Shown: piece by piece, positions 11,371 to 19,905 of the stretch | Numbering within the stretch: the first letter of the stretch is position 1 | Layout of the letters: each line of letters opens with the position of its first letter | NCBI GenBank assembly: GCA_964454015.1 | Contig: CAYVQF010000024.1 | Span: 1 to 64,000, forward strand | Direction: 5' to 3' | Length of the DNA: 64,000 nt | DNA from: CAYVQF01 sp964454015 | Lineage (GTDB): Bacteria; Myxococcota_A; Bradymonadia; UBA4248 | Position numbers and translations under genes: made by a program | Notes under the pieces: model-generated | What the model saw: only the letters and a program-made list of their open reading frames with translations | What the model was told of the DNA's origin: nothing | Databases searched by the model: none

Positions 11371-11772
11371 ATGACGAAGTACTATTTGGCCATGGGGTTA
11401 GGTTTCTTTCTGTTCCTTCCAAGCTGCGGCGGCGAGTGTCTCGAATATGAGATCGAGTGCCACACCCTGTGCGTGACCGAGCAGGGCGTCTCCATCGAGG
11501 TCGACGGCGTCCATGTGAGCTCATCGAGCGGGATGGCCCGGCAGATCCGCGATCCCAGGCGCGGTGAGTCCTGCTACTACTTCAGCGGACCCTGCCCTCC
11601 AGGTGGGGTCAACACCATCACCATCGCCGTGGGCCAGCGCATGTACCGCATGACGAAGAAAGTGGCCCGCAAGAAAGTAGACAGTTGTCACTACGCCTCG
11701 ACCACCTTCGACTTCAACCTCGACGAGATGACCCCCCTGCCTTACGACCCTAGCCTCTTCACCGAAGAGTGA
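11371..11772 (+). CDS. small Cys-containing lipoprotein
   Basis: 133 residues starting at ATG 11371, with GAGGTG six bases upstream. The GTG at 11365 is less likely. The leader ends at LPSC. The mature part has six or seven Cys and a beta-rich pattern (VSIEVDGVHV, NTITIAVGQRMYRM), which suggests a small disulfide-bonded sandwich domain. No family was recognised. The first 20 or so codons share the AT-rich usage of the protease gene, while the rest matches the GC-rich background, so the gene may have been re-headed by recombination. It is followed 56 bp later by the paralogous Cys-rich lipoprotein. Confidence 0.7.
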   Translation: MTKYYLAMGLGFFLFLPSCGGECLEYEIECHTLCVTEQGVSIEVDGVHVSSSSGMARQIRDPRRGESCYYFSGPCPPGGVNTITIAVGQRMYRMTKKVARKKVDSCHYASTTFDFNLDEMTPLPYDPSLFTEE

Positions 11773-11828
11773 AAGGTACGTTGCGCCTTTTCCCCGCTGT
11801 CTTTCCCACCCTGCTCAGGAGTCGCTAC

Positions 11829-12824
11829 ATGAACCGGACACTCTTACTCGTTTCCGCTCTCTTCCTCCTCGGTGTGCTTGGTCTTGGATGCGATGAGACC
11901 GAGAGCACGCGCCCCGACACCTCGACCTTCAACGCCATCATCGACGACTACATCGACGCGTGGTGTGCGATGAACCAACGCTGTGATCTGGGCATGCTGC
12001 CAACGGACGAGGCGCTGTGCCGACGTGCCCTCTCTGGGTGGAGCGGTTTTTCGCCCCAAGAGCGTGGCACCACGGTTGACGCCGCAGCCGCCGCCCAGTG
12101 TACCGCGGCTCTCAGCAACGTGGCCTGCGCCGAGGTGTGGACCGCCATCGCCCGTCCCAGCCTCTATGCGTGCCAGAACGCCTTGAGCGGCCAAGCCCAG
12201 GACGGCGAAGCCTGCTACAGCGACCATGACTGCGCCCCCTATCACGCCTGTCGTGCCTTCGATACCTGCCCTGGCGTGTGCCGCGCCGTGACCATCGAAT
12301 GCGACGACAGCCACTTCTGTCCCGTGAACCAGCGCTGTGGCCCGTCCGCTACCTGTATCGACAAGATCGCGTCTGGAGGCGCGTGCAGCGATAGCTCGGA
12401 TTGCGAGATCGCTTTGCAGTGCGTGGCGGGCGTCTGTGGACTCGGACGGGAGCCCGGTGAGGCCTGTGGCCTCGAGGCCCGTTGTCGCTCGCCCCTGCGT
12501 TGCCTCGATGGGTTGTGTGTGGCGCCGATCTTTGGCCGCGGCGAAGGCGAGCCTTGTGGTGTGGACGTCTACTGTGGCAACGGCCTGTGGTGCGATCTCA
12601 CGGCGGCGGTGCCGGTGTGCGCTGTCAGGACCGCGCAGCTCGGCGAGACTTGCGAGCCTGGTTCCTGTGTCCCGGGCCTGGTCTGTAGAGTGGTGGAGGA
12701 GGCGCCGCAGTGCGTCGCGGAGGCGATGCTGGGCGAGAGCTGCTCGGCCCAGCGTCCTTGCGCTGCTGAGCTGCGCTGTGAGGGAGGTCTTTGCGAGCGC
12801 ACCTGCGTCAACGCTTGGGAGTGA
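11829..12824 (+). CDS. Cys-rich repeat lipoprotein
   Basis: 331 residues. The leader MNRTLLLVSALFLLGVLGLGC is followed by DET. A helical segment with Cys pairs (RCDLGMLPTDEALC) comes next, then about six short repeats of the form GExCxxxxxCxxxLxCxxxxC up to the C-terminus. This layout, including the CDLGMLP block, parallels residues of about 20-320 of the protease fusion at 8857-11319. The two are therefore paralogues, one with and one without the protease. AGGAG lies 7-8 bases before ATG 11829. The role is unknown; a surface-displayed disulfide-rich scaffold is plausible. Confidence 0.8.
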   Translation: MNRTLLLVSALFLLGVLGLGCDETESTRPDTSTFNAIIDDYIDAWCAMNQRCDLGMLPTDEALCRRALSGWSGFSPQERGTTVDAAAAAQCTAALSNVACAEVWTAIARPSLYACQNALSGQAQDGEACYSDHDCAPYHACRAFDTCPGVCRAVTIECDDSHFCPVNQRCGPSATCIDKIASGGACSDSSDCEIALQCVAGVCGLGREPGEACGLEARCRSPLRCLDGLCVAPIFGRGEGEPCGVDVYCGNGLWCDLTAAVPVCAVRTAQLGETCEPGSCVPGLVCRVVEEAPQCVAEAMLGESCSAQRPCAAELRCEGGLCERTCVNAWE

Positions 12825-12926
12825 GTGAGGCGGGCTCAAGCCCGGCCCCTCGCGACTATCGCCGCACGCTTCCTTTTGTTAGGGTGCGCCGCCAGCGCTG
12901 CGCTGGCAGCGGACCAAAGGAAGCTC

Positions 12927-13724
12927 ATGCGCAAGGACAAGCACAGCCTGGAGCTGCTCTACGAAGAGGACGACTTCGTGGTCATGAACAAGGCCTCGGG
13001 TCTCTTGGTGCACCGCGGCTGGGGCAATGATCCCGTGGTGGCCCTCGACCTGGTGCAAGATCACGTGGGCCGCAAGGCCTACCCCGTCCACCGCCTGGAC
13101 CGGGCCACCAGCGGCCCGCTCTTGGTGGCGACCCGGCAGGAGATGGCCCGCGCTTTGGGGATGATGTTCGACCAACGCGCCATGGAGAAGCGCTATTTTG
13201 CCTTCGTCCGCGGCATCACCCCCGAGGCGGGCACCATCGATCATCCCATCCCTCGCCAGAAGGGCGGGCCGCGGGTCGACGCCGTGACCCACTTCACCCG
13301 GGTGGCCACCTTCGAGCGCTACTCCCTGGTGGAGGCCCACCCGATGACGGGGCGCCTGCACCAGGTGCGGCGTCACCTCAAGCACATCACCCATCCTCTG
13401 ATCGGTGACACCAAGTACGGCAAGACGGAGCACACCGAGATCCACCGCCAGCGCTTCAACCTGCGGCGCATGGCCCTCCACTGTTGGGTCTTGCGCCTGC
13501 ATCACCCCCTGACCCAGGTGCCCCTGACCTTCGTCGCGCCCATGCCCGCGGATTTGACCGAGCCCTTTGCCCGCATGGGCATCCCGGCCGAGAGCTGGGA
13601 GTCGCGCTGCGCGGCCGTGCTGGCCGAATACGCCCAGGCCGACGCTGGGCCTCGGCCCGTGGAGCCGAGCGATCCCGACCACGTCGCGGCCCCAGATGCG
13701 GAAGTGGCGCCAGATCAGTTGTAG
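12927..13724 (+). CDS. truC: RluA-family pseudouridine synthase, TruC-like
   Basis: 265 residues from ATG 12927, which has AAGGA upstream. The longer reading from 12825 adds an unrelated Arg/Ala-rich stretch. NKASGLLVHRGW (from about residue 21) and the catalytic HRLDRATSG, with Asp58, identify the RluA family. The LLVHRGW block, the GRLHQVRRHLKHITHPLIGDTKYG block and the length match TruC, which makes pseudouridine 65 in some tRNAs. RluA paralogues with other RNA targets cannot be excluded. Its 3' end overlaps the convergent DUF4139 gene by ten bases. It carries a 35-residue acidic C-terminal tail not usual for TruC. Confidence 0.82.
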   Translation: MRKDKHSLELLYEEDDFVVMNKASGLLVHRGWGNDPVVALDLVQDHVGRKAYPVHRLDRATSGPLLVATRQEMARALGMMFDQRAMEKRYFAFVRGITPEAGTIDHPIPRQKGGPRVDAVTHFTRVATFERYSLVEAHPMTGRLHQVRRHLKHITHPLIGDTKYGKTEHTEIHRQRFNLRRMALHCWVLRLHHPLTQVPLTFVAPMPADLTEPFARMGIPAESWESRCAAVLAEYAQADAGPRPVEPSDPDHVAAPDAEVAPDQL

Positions 13725-15331
13725 ACGTAGGTGTCGTAGCGGAAGGTGAGGGTCATCTCGCCGCCGGCGGGCACCTCGACCTCCCAGCTCAGCAGGGTGG
13801 TGGGGTTGACGTTGTGCAGGGCCTCTTGCACCACCTTGTGGGTGCCCTTGTCGGAGATTTTGCTGACTGTGCCCGCGACTTCTTTTTCCACCCGCATGGT
13901 GATGGCCTCGCGTTTGCGGTTGTCGATCTTCAGCTCGCCCGTGACGCTGACCTTGTCGTAGCGGGAGGAGCGCCACAGGCGGTGGGCGCGCTCGCGTCCC
14001 ACCTCGGTCTCGCTCGCTTGGACCGGGATGTCGAGGGCGCGGGTGACCCGCAACAGCGCTCGGCCGCCTGCGGGGGTGAAGGTGATCATGTCTTGACCCA
14101 GGAGCGCCCCCTCCTTGCGGCTGGTGGCGGCGGCGGTGGTCCAGGGAATCTTGCCTTCGTTCTTCAGCTCCAGGGCGTGCCACACGTGCTCGTAGCTGGG
14201 TTCGCCGTAGTAGGACACCCCGGCGCCGCTGCCGCTGACGCGCCATTCGTAGAGGCTGCGGTAGCTCACCTCGGCATCCACCACGGTCAGATGGGCGCAC
14301 TGGCCTTTGGCCAGGTCGATGCCCGAGAGGGTGTAAAAGAAGAGGTCCTCGCGCTCGCCTTCTTCATCGCCGAAGCCCTCGTCGACGACGTCGAAGTAGG
14401 CCATGTTGCTCATGACCTGCTGGCTCATGATCTCGCCGCGGCGGCCGCGTGACTGCACGGCGTCATAGCGGCCGTAGCCGCTGAGGGAGGAGACGAAGCG
14501 ATCGAGGCCGCCCAGGGCGATGGGGGAGTCGACATGGCTGAAACGAATGTTGGGGGTGCCCGTGATGAGGTCGATTTCAGCCCCTTGCAAGTCTTCTACC
14601 TCATTGATGATCTGGGCACTCATGACCACGCGCGCTTTGGAGCCCGAGAGGATGTCGACCTGGTAGGCCGGTACCCAGGTGATGCCGCGCTGCAAATAGG
14701 CCAGCTCCACCTCTTTGCCGCGGGCGCTGGCGTCGAAGCGCAGGAGCAGCTCAGCGGCGCGCTCGCTGCGCTCCCAGGTCGTGGCGATCTGACCCTTGGG
14801 AAAGCGCGCGTGCTGGATCTGGTGCGGCGCGATGGCGTGGACCCCATCGCTGGCTTCGATGAGGACATAGCGCGCGCTCTCGCCGGCGTAGGTGTCCACC
14901 GCGGCGTAGGGGGGCCTGGCCTCGACCTCGGGCACTACGAGCAGCTTCCCCTTGAGGGTGCCCTTCTCCAAGAGCACCTCCACCTCAGCGCCGACATTGG
15001 CCCGCAGCAACTCGTCGAGGCTGCTCACGGTACGGGTGGAGCGCTGCACGCCCTCTCCGGCCACGATCTGCTTCAGGCCCGTCGGACCGCTGACGAAGAA
15101 GGTGCCGTGGACGGGCACGGGGAGGGGAGTGATGACGGCAGCGGCCCCTTCCGCTGGGAGCTGACCTTTGCGCACGAAGTAGCCATAGCCGTTCTTGAAG
15201 AGCGACACCCGCTGGGTCTTGGCGGCGACCGCCGCTGCCGCAGCGCCTTCATCGGCCGCCGCAGGCTGACCGTGGGCGCAGGCCAAGAGAATGAGGCTGG
15301 TGAGAAAAACGGAACAACAGAGCACGCGCAT
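13715..15331 (-). CDS. DUF4139 domain lipoprotein
   Basis: 538 residues. An exported leader ends at ILLAC, so it is a likely lipoprotein. The N-terminal block VSLFKNGYGYFVRKG and the C-terminal half (YLQRGITWVPAYQVDI, then INEVEDLQGAEIDLITG and a closing AGGEMTLTFRYDTYV) fit DUF4139, a beta-rich domain of unknown biochemical role. AGGAGGATCCC precedes the start at 15331. Alternative starts upstream add only an Arg/Cys-rich extension. It ends tail-to-tail with truC. No other gene reads in the same direction close by, so it is probably monocistronic. Confidence 0.8.
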   Translation of the reverse strand: MRVLCCSVFLTSLILLACAHGQPAAADEGAAAAAVAAKTQRVSLFKNGYGYFVRKGQLPAEGAAAVITPLPVPVHGTFFVSGPTGLKQIVAGEGVQRSTRTVSSLDELLRANVGAEVEVLLEKGTLKGKLLVVPEVEARPPYAAVDTYAGESARYVLIEASDGVHAIAPHQIQHARFPKGQIATTWERSERAAELLLRFDASARGKEVELAYLQRGITWVPAYQVDILSGSKARVVMSAQIINEVEDLQGAEIDLITGTPNIRFSHVDSPIALGGLDRFVSSLSGYGRYDAVQSRGRRGEIMSQQVMSNMAYFDVVDEGFGDEEGEREDLFFYTLSGIDLAKGQCAHLTVVDAEVSYRSLYEWRVSGSGAGVSYYGEPSYEHVWHALELKNEGKIPWTTAAATSRKEGALLGQDMITFTPAGGRALLRVTRALDIPVQASETEVGRERAHRLWRSSRYDKVSVTGELKIDNRKREAITMRVEKEVAGTVSKISDKGTHKVVQEALHNVNPTTLLSWEVEVPAGGEMTLTFRYDTYVYN

Positions 15332-15593
15332 GGGATCCTCCTGAAGGCAACGACAACGAGCTGGCCGCACGGCCTACCTCTGGCACAGGACCGAGGCGAT
15401 GACAACGACGCACGCGGCGCATCTAACGGAGCAGCAGGCCACTTGGGTTCTCGAAAGAAGCGAGGCCGCTACAAAAGGTAACACAAGGACAACGACAACG
15501 GGCTGGGAAGGCTTGGCTGCGAGCCCTACAAATACCGTGTTCGCTCGTGACCTTCGTCGCAGGCAAGGCCTGACAATGCACTCCAGGATGAAA

Positions 15594-16235
15594 ATGTCGA
15601 AGCAGTGGCTAATCGTCGCGCTGGTGTGGCTGGCCTGGAACCCACAACTCCTTTGGGCCGAAGCCGACCCGCAGGCCCCCACCTGGCGCCACCGCTACGA
15701 CGCGGCCTTGCAGCGTTTGCCCCGTCTTGTGGCCCCCGCGCCCGACATTGCGCCCGTGCGCCGGACCTACGTCGTCGCCGAGCTACATGTCTCGGCCCTC
15801 TCCGATGTGGCCGACCGCTCGGTTCTGGCGCAGACCTTTGGCTATGCCGTGCGCGTTGGCTATCGCTGGCAGCGCTTGGGCACCTTCGTCCACGTCGAGC
15901 ACAACCTGTGGCGCACGGCCGACATCGAGGACCGCCTGGTGGCCGGTGCGTTGAATGTGGGCGTGGGGTGGGATTTTCTCTACGCCGATGGCTTCGTGCG
16001 CACCTCCGTAGCCCTCGGCCCCTCCATTTTGCTCTACGACACCTTCCTCGATCGCGCCGGAGAGGCTGGCCTCTTCTTCGATCTGCGCCCGCTGGGCTTG
16101 CGCTGGGTCGTCCACGAGCAGTGGCGTCTCGGCCTCGATCCCATCACCTTTACCATCGCCGCGCCGGTTCTGCGCAACGTGCCTCTGGTCTACGTCCAGT
16201 ACCGCAGTGCCTTCTCCGTGGAGTTCTTCCCATGA
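15594..16235 (+). CDS. secreted protein, probable small beta-barrel
   Basis: 213 residues from ATG 15594, with AGGA five bases upstream. ATG 15576 and 15588 are in-frame alternatives. The leader MSKQWLIVALVWLAWNPQLLWA has a typical AxA-like end. The mature part alternates hydrophobic and polar residues with many aromatics (VRVGYRWQRLGTFVHVEHNLW, VALGPSILLYDTF) and ends in Phe-Pro, features of outer-membrane strands. Its TGA overlaps the next gene's ATG (ATGA), so the two are translationally coupled. Partnership with the phospholipase-like protein is inferred only from that coupling. Confidence 0.65.
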   Translation: MSKQWLIVALVWLAWNPQLLWAEADPQAPTWRHRYDAALQRLPRLVAPAPDIAPVRRTYVVAELHVSALSDVADRSVLAQTFGYAVRVGYRWQRLGTFVHVEHNLWRTADIEDRLVAGALNVGVGWDFLYADGFVRTSVALGPSILLYDTFLDRAGEAGLFFDLRPLGLRWVVHEQWRLGLDPITFTIAAPVLRNVPLVYVQYRSAFSVEFFP

Positions 16236-17374
16236 GGTGGCTCGCAGCGTTGCTCACGAGCCTGCTTGCCAGCGCCCTCTTGGCGGGAAGTGCCCATGCT
16301 TACACCGTCAACAGCCGCTTCGGCAGCGGCTGCCATGAGTACATCACCGCACAGACCGTGCTGCTCCTCTTGGAAGAGCTGCAGGAAGGACTAGCCCCAG
16401 ACTTCGCCGTGCCCCGCGATCGGGTCACCCAGGCCTTCATGAAGGAAGTGCCCAATCGCTTACCCCAATCGGCGACGTCCCTCACGGAGGTGCAGCGTTT
16501 TCTCCTCCTCAGTGTGCTCATCGGGGTGCGGCATCCAGACACGGATGGGCACAGCTTGGCCAACCTGCATGCCATGCGCAACCTGCACGGCAACCCAGAG
16601 GATAAGTCGCAGTATATTCACGCATTGCGTGGCAAAAACGATGATTTTCATGAAGGTGACCGGGCGGCCGTGGCCGGCACACGCCAGGCGATCCGCGCCG
16701 CCATTGCCTTGGCTTGGTCACCCCCCGCTGAGGCGTCCGCGCGCACACATCGCGTCAAAGTCTATGTGGATTTTTACGGCCGGGTGGACGTGACCGTGCA
16801 TCGTGCTGCCTTTCACGTTGGTCTGGCGCTGCACACCCTGCAGGATTCCTTCTCCCACACCCTGCGCTCCGATGCCGACGGCCTGCGCTCCATCGTCACG
16901 GTGCTCAATTACATAGACGCCATCGCCCCCGACTTCGACGAACGGCGCGACGGCTTGGCCCATTCGGTGACTTTGGACGACTGTTTTCACCCCGCCGCGG
17001 CCGAGCTCACCGAAGCCGCCATCCAGGCTTCTTACGAGCTCATCCTCGCCTTGCAATCCGCCGATCCCGAGGTGGCCCTCGAGGACTTCTTCGACACCTG
17101 GCTCAGCCTGCGGGAAGGTTGCACGCTTGCCAACGAGTTCTGCGACAACCGGCGCTGGCTCGACCTGGCCCGGCGAGAGCAGACCGAGCCCTTTCTCGAT
17201 GATTTCTTTGGCTGTCAGCAGGTGAGGGGAGGGACCCAGCGCGGCGGCTGGCTGGCGCTGCTCCTGCTGGGCGCGTGGCGCCTGGGGCGGCGTCTGCGGC
17301 GAGCGACGCCGCCGCTTCCCGGGGCAGCCAGGCCGCAGGGCGATCAACGTCGCCGCGGGTGCCGAGGCTCGTAG
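16232..17374 (+). CDS. secreted zinc phospholipase C/S1-P1 nuclease-like protein with MYXO-CTERM-like tail
   Basis: 380 residues. A signal peptide (to SAHA, about residue 23) precedes an all-helical region rich in His and Asp: GCHEYITAQT, RHPDTDGHSLANLHA, FHVGLALHTLQDSFSHTLR and LDDCFHP. Spaced His/Asp and an HTLQDSFSH element are typical of the zinc-dependent phospholipase C / S1-P1 nuclease fold, which uses three zinc ions. The C-terminus has a Cys (FFGC), a Gly-rich spacer, a hydrophobic stretch (GGWLALLLLGAWRLG) and a basic end, as in MYXO-CTERM surface-sorting tails. It overlaps the upstream gene by four bases and the convergent membrane-protein gene by 31. Confidence 0.65.
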   Translation: MRWLAALLTSLLASALLAGSAHAYTVNSRFGSGCHEYITAQTVLLLLEELQEGLAPDFAVPRDRVTQAFMKEVPNRLPQSATSLTEVQRFLLLSVLIGVRHPDTDGHSLANLHAMRNLHGNPEDKSQYIHALRGKNDDFHEGDRAAVAGTRQAIRAAIALAWSPPAEASARTHRVKVYVDFYGRVDVTVHRAAFHVGLALHTLQDSFSHTLRSDADGLRSIVTVLNYIDAIAPDFDERRDGLAHSVTLDDCFHPAAAELTEAAIQASYELILALQSADPEVALEDFFDTWLSLREGCTLANEFCDNRRWLDLARREQTEPFLDDFFGCQQVRGGTQRGGWLALLLLGAWRLGRRLRRATPPLPGAARPQGDQRRRGCRGS

Positions 17375-18696
17375 GTCATGACGTAGCGCACCCAGAAGAG
17401 CACCGCAAAGCCCAAACACAAGGTGGTGGCTGCCAAGGCCCCCACGGCGTAGCCGCGGTCGAAGACTCTGGTGAGGGGTATCAGCGCCAGGCCGAAGAGG
17501 ATAAGGATGCGCAACACATCGATGCCTCGAAGCCCCGTACCGCTGGAGGGGCGCGGCGCCAGCGGCCAGGTGCTGGGGTCGCTGGCGCGGAGTCGCGGCA
17601 GAAGGGGCGCCGCGCCGCCAGCGCTGGCGAGGTTCATGGCGTGGACGATCCGCCGTCGGGAGCGCTTGCTCAGGAAGACGCCCCCAACGGGCGTCACCAA
17701 GAAGGCCTCGATCCGGGTGCGTTCGGTCCAGGGGAGGCGCCACGGCCGGCCCCAGCGGCCCCACAGGGAGAGCGTTCCCTCGCCCAGATGGCAGCGCACG
17801 TTGCCCCGCAAGCCCTGGGCGAGGAGGAGGTGCCCCAACCAGCAACAACACAGGAGCCAAGCCAGCGCGTCGCGCGCCGGGCCAGCGTAACCCTTGTCGT
17901 CGATGCTGATCCCGACCATGACGATGGCGTTGATCAAGAGGCCCAGCAGCGCCACGGCGAGCACCAGCCACCGCAACAACGACCAGAGTGCAGCGCGACG
18001 CAAGGGCACCTCGAGGATGCCCCCACCCAAGTGCTGGGGCAGCTTCATCGACCACGTTTTGATCACCCTGCGATCGGGTTGCTGCGCTTTGAGCGACAGC
18101 CACAGCTCCCAGAGCCAGACCGGGCCGAGCAAGGTGATGGCTTGCCAGAGCCAGTGGTCGTTGGCCGAGGTGGCCTCGTCCCACGTCAGGAGGATGCCGA
18201 TGCTGCCGGCGACGCTGGCCGCGAGCCCAAACACGGTTAGAACCCAGGCGCCGTAAGCGACCTGGCGCAGGCCTTCTGCGCTGCTGTGGGGCGCTGCCAA
18301 GAACTCGATCCTGGCGCCACCGGCCTTGGCCATGGCCATGAGCGCCAGCGCCTGAGGCCAGGGCAGCGGCACACCGCCACCGGCAAAGGCTTGCAGCCCC
18401 TCGCTGAGGGTCCGCGCCTTGCCACGGGGGCTGCTCTTCCAGCGCAAGCGCTCGCGCGCGCCGCGCAGCTCCAGCCCCACGGGCGGGTAGCGCCATCTGG
18501 AGCGCACCTGGCCGTCGTCATCGGCGTAGATCGTCAGGGTCAGCGTCTCCCAGAGCGCGGTCTCCGGCGCTGTGGGCCACCCAATCTGGACGCCAGCCGC
18601 AGACAAATGCAGCGCTACGGCGCCAGCTCGGATCTCCTGCGTCTCCCCATGTGTCACCTGCGCCAGCAGGGAGGCAAAGCGTTGCTCGACGTTCAT
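17344..18696 (-). CDS. multi-pass membrane protein of unknown function
   Basis: 450 residues with about six hydrophobic segments: two near residues 145-200, two or three at about 240-310 and two near the C-terminus. The first 140 residues are soluble and beta-rich. Between the membrane blocks, a segment around GEGTLSLWGRWGRPWRLPW resembles a PH-like membrane-protein cytosolic loop, but I cannot assign a family. GGAG lies eight bases before ATG 18696. It has five consecutive small/aromatic residues and a CCC run within one helix. The end overlaps the phospholipase-like gene by 31 bases, tail to tail. Confidence 0.7.
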   Translation of the reverse strand: MNVEQRFASLLAQVTHGETQEIRAGAVALHLSAAGVQIGWPTAPETALWETLTLTIYADDDGQVRSRWRYPPVGLELRGARERLRWKSSPRGKARTLSEGLQAFAGGGVPLPWPQALALMAMAKAGGARIEFLAAPHSSAEGLRQVAYGAWVLTVFGLAASVAGSIGILLTWDEATSANDHWLWQAITLLGPVWLWELWLSLKAQQPDRRVIKTWSMKLPQHLGGGILEVPLRRAALWSLLRWLVLAVALLGLLINAIVMVGISIDDKGYAGPARDALAWLLCCCWLGHLLLAQGLRGNVRCHLGEGTLSLWGRWGRPWRLPWTERTRIEAFLVTPVGGVFLSKRSRRRIVHAMNLASAGGAAPLLPRLRASDPSTWPLAPRPSSGTGLRGIDVLRILILFGLALIPLTRVFDRGYAVGALAATTLCLGFAVLFWVRYVMTYEPRHPRRR

Positions 18697-18826
18697 TCGC
18701 CTGCTCCAGGTTGACCTTGGTGTCGGCCCTTACATCCACAGGCTAGCGCGCTGCGGCGGACTTGGCGAGGGTGACGCTGGACGCGCGGGGCTGGGGGCGA
18801 CGGTGTCAGGCGAAGGAGCGGGGCCT

Positions 18827-18845
18827 GTGGTGGGCCATGCCGCTT
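18827..18845. repeat. 19-bp direct repeat, left copy
   Basis: GTGGTGGGCCATGCCGCTT occurs here and again, identical, at 21567-21585. The two copies enclose the AbiE genes and the IS3 relic, and each is joined to sequence of the same outer-membrane-protein gene. This makes the pair a likely trace of the duplication or insertion that created the island. Confidence 0.7.
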
Positions 18846-18949
18846 CTAAAAATTGAAAAGCCGTGCGGCCACTCACCACCCAGGTGTTGGCCTTGCCGTG
18901 CACCTCGGTTGGGGCGAACCGCTTGGGTGGCTCGGGGCACTTGGTCGCG
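18827..18949 (-). pseudogene. truncated copy of the outer-membrane-protein gene at 21586-22350
   Basis: 18854-18949 is nearly identical to 22118-22213, the part of the barrel gene encoding KCPxPPKRxAPxEVHGKANT and VVSGRTAF. Positions 18827-18845 match 21567-21585, which lies just past that gene's stop. In this copy the two blocks are joined directly by a few A/T bases, so about 530 bp of coding sequence is missing. The remaining frame is short and has no start. It marks the left edge of the AbiE/IS3 island. Confidence 0.75.
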
Positions 18950-18994
18950 GATCGGTCAAGGAGAGCCAGCGGGAGACTTGCTTGTATCTGCCGC

Positions 18995-19017
18995 AACACG
19001 CACCTGTGGTGCGTGTT
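18995..19017. promoter_or_regulatory. palindromic operator IR1 of the abiE promoter
   Basis: A perfect 10-bp inverted repeat, AACACGCACC-TGT-GGTGCGTGTT, is 23 bp long. It ends 11 bp before the -35 box of the abiE promoter. Its core CACGCACC-N3-GGTGCGTG recurs exactly downstream as IR2. Characterised AbiEi antitoxins (Streptococcus agalactiae) repress their own operon by binding two inverted repeats, so this is the probable AbiEi site. Confidence 0.75.
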
Positions 19018-19028
19018 CTGGTCGCATC

Positions 19029-19057
19029 TGGACACTGAAGACGCCCACGCCTATACT
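19029..19057 (+). promoter_or_regulatory. abiE promoter
   Basis: A -35 box TGGACA (19029-19034, five of six matches), a 17-bp spacer and a -10 box TATACT (19052-19057, five of six matches) form a standard sigma-70 promoter. Transcription would begin near 19064, about 50 bases before the abiEi ATG. The promoter lies between two copies of the same palindrome, so repression by AbiEi is likely. Confidence 0.75.
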
Positions 19058-19075
19058 TGCTTAGACGCATCAATC

Positions 19076-19094
19076 CACGCACCTCGGGTGCGTG
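19076..19094. promoter_or_regulatory. palindromic operator IR2 of the abiE promoter
   Basis: CACGCACC-TCG-GGTGCGTG repeats the IR1 core exactly, with a different three-base centre. The centres are about 79 bp apart. IR2 lies in the expected 5' leader, just downstream of the start point, where bound protein would block elongation or loop with IR1. Confidence 0.75.
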
Positions 19095-19116
19095 TTTCCG
19101 CAGAGAATGGTCAGCG

Positions 19117-19905
19117 ATGTCCTCCGAAGAGTTCTTCCAGGCACACCCCGTGTTCACGCACGACGAGTACGCGCAGAGCCGCGAGAGCGCGAGCCCGCGG
19201 ACCGTCGACAGCCTGCTCCGCAAGCACGTCGCGAGCGGCCGTGTCGCGCGGGTCCGGCGTGGCCTGTACGTCGCGCCCACGACCGGGGCGAGCGCCGAGA
19301 CGGTGGATCCGTTCCTCGTCGCGACCAAGGCTGCGCCCGACGCAGCCGTCAGTCACCACGCCGCCCTCCAGTTCCACGGGCGCGCGTACTCGATGTGGAG
19401 CCAGGTCACGTTCCTCACGACGCACGCGACGCGGGGCTTTCGCTTCGGGACCGTCGAGTACGTGCCGGTCCGCCCGCCCGAGCAAGTGGCCCAGCTCTCC
19501 GACATGGGTGGCGGTGTCGAGCGCGTCCCGAGCGGCGGTGGCATCGTACGGGTCAGCAGTTGCGAGCGGGCGATGGTTGACGTGCTTCACTCGCCGACGC
19601 TCGGGGGTGGCTGGGAGGAGATCTTCCGATCGCTTTCGATGGTCGAGTTCTTCGACCTCGACGCCGTGATCACCTACACCCTCGCGCTGGACTCAGCGGT
19701 GACCACCGCGCGGGTCGGCTACTTCCTCTCGTTGCACCGCGAGCGCCTGTTCGTCGAGGAGGCCCACCTTGCTCGCCTCGCCAAGCACGCGCCGAGGCAG
19801 GCGCGCTATCTGGACTCGGCGCGCGACCCCGGGCGGCTCGTCCACCCGTGGAACCTGATCGTCCCCGATTGGGTGCTCAATGAGCGCTGGGAGGAGGTGG
19901 CCTGA
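19117..19905 (+). CDS. abiEi: AbiEi family antitoxin
   Basis: 262 residues from ATG 19117. The N-terminal winged-helix region (HPVFTHDEYAQSR, then SLLRKHVASGRVARVRRGLY) matches the AbiEi antitoxin/regulator fold. The remainder (AVSHHAALQFHGRAYSMW, SCERAMVDVLHSP, SMVEFFDLDAVITYTLAL) fits the AbiEi C-terminal domain that neutralises the toxin. In the type IV AbiE system the antitoxin counters AbiEii without stably binding it and represses the operon. The ribosome site is weak. The TGA overlaps the toxin ATG. Base composition is GC-rich but with a stronger CG bias than the envelope genes. Confidence 0.88.
   Translation: MSSEEFFQAHPVFTHDEYAQSRESASPRTVDSLLRKHVASGRVARVRRGLYVAPTTGASAETVDPFLVATKAAPDAAVSHHAALQFHGRAYSMWSQVTFLTTHATRGFRFGTVEYVPVRPPEQVAQLSDMGGGVERVPSGGGIVRVSSCERAMVDVLHSPTLGGGWEEIFRSLSMVEFFDLDAVITYTLALDSAVTTARVGYFLSLHRERLFVEEAHLARLAKHAPRQARYLDSARDPGRLVHPWNLIVPDWVLNERWEEVA

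Noticed and set aside
18995..19017. Rho-independent terminator
   Set aside because: The hairpin has no following T-run, and its core recurs exactly at 19076-19094 around a promoter, which fits an operator better.
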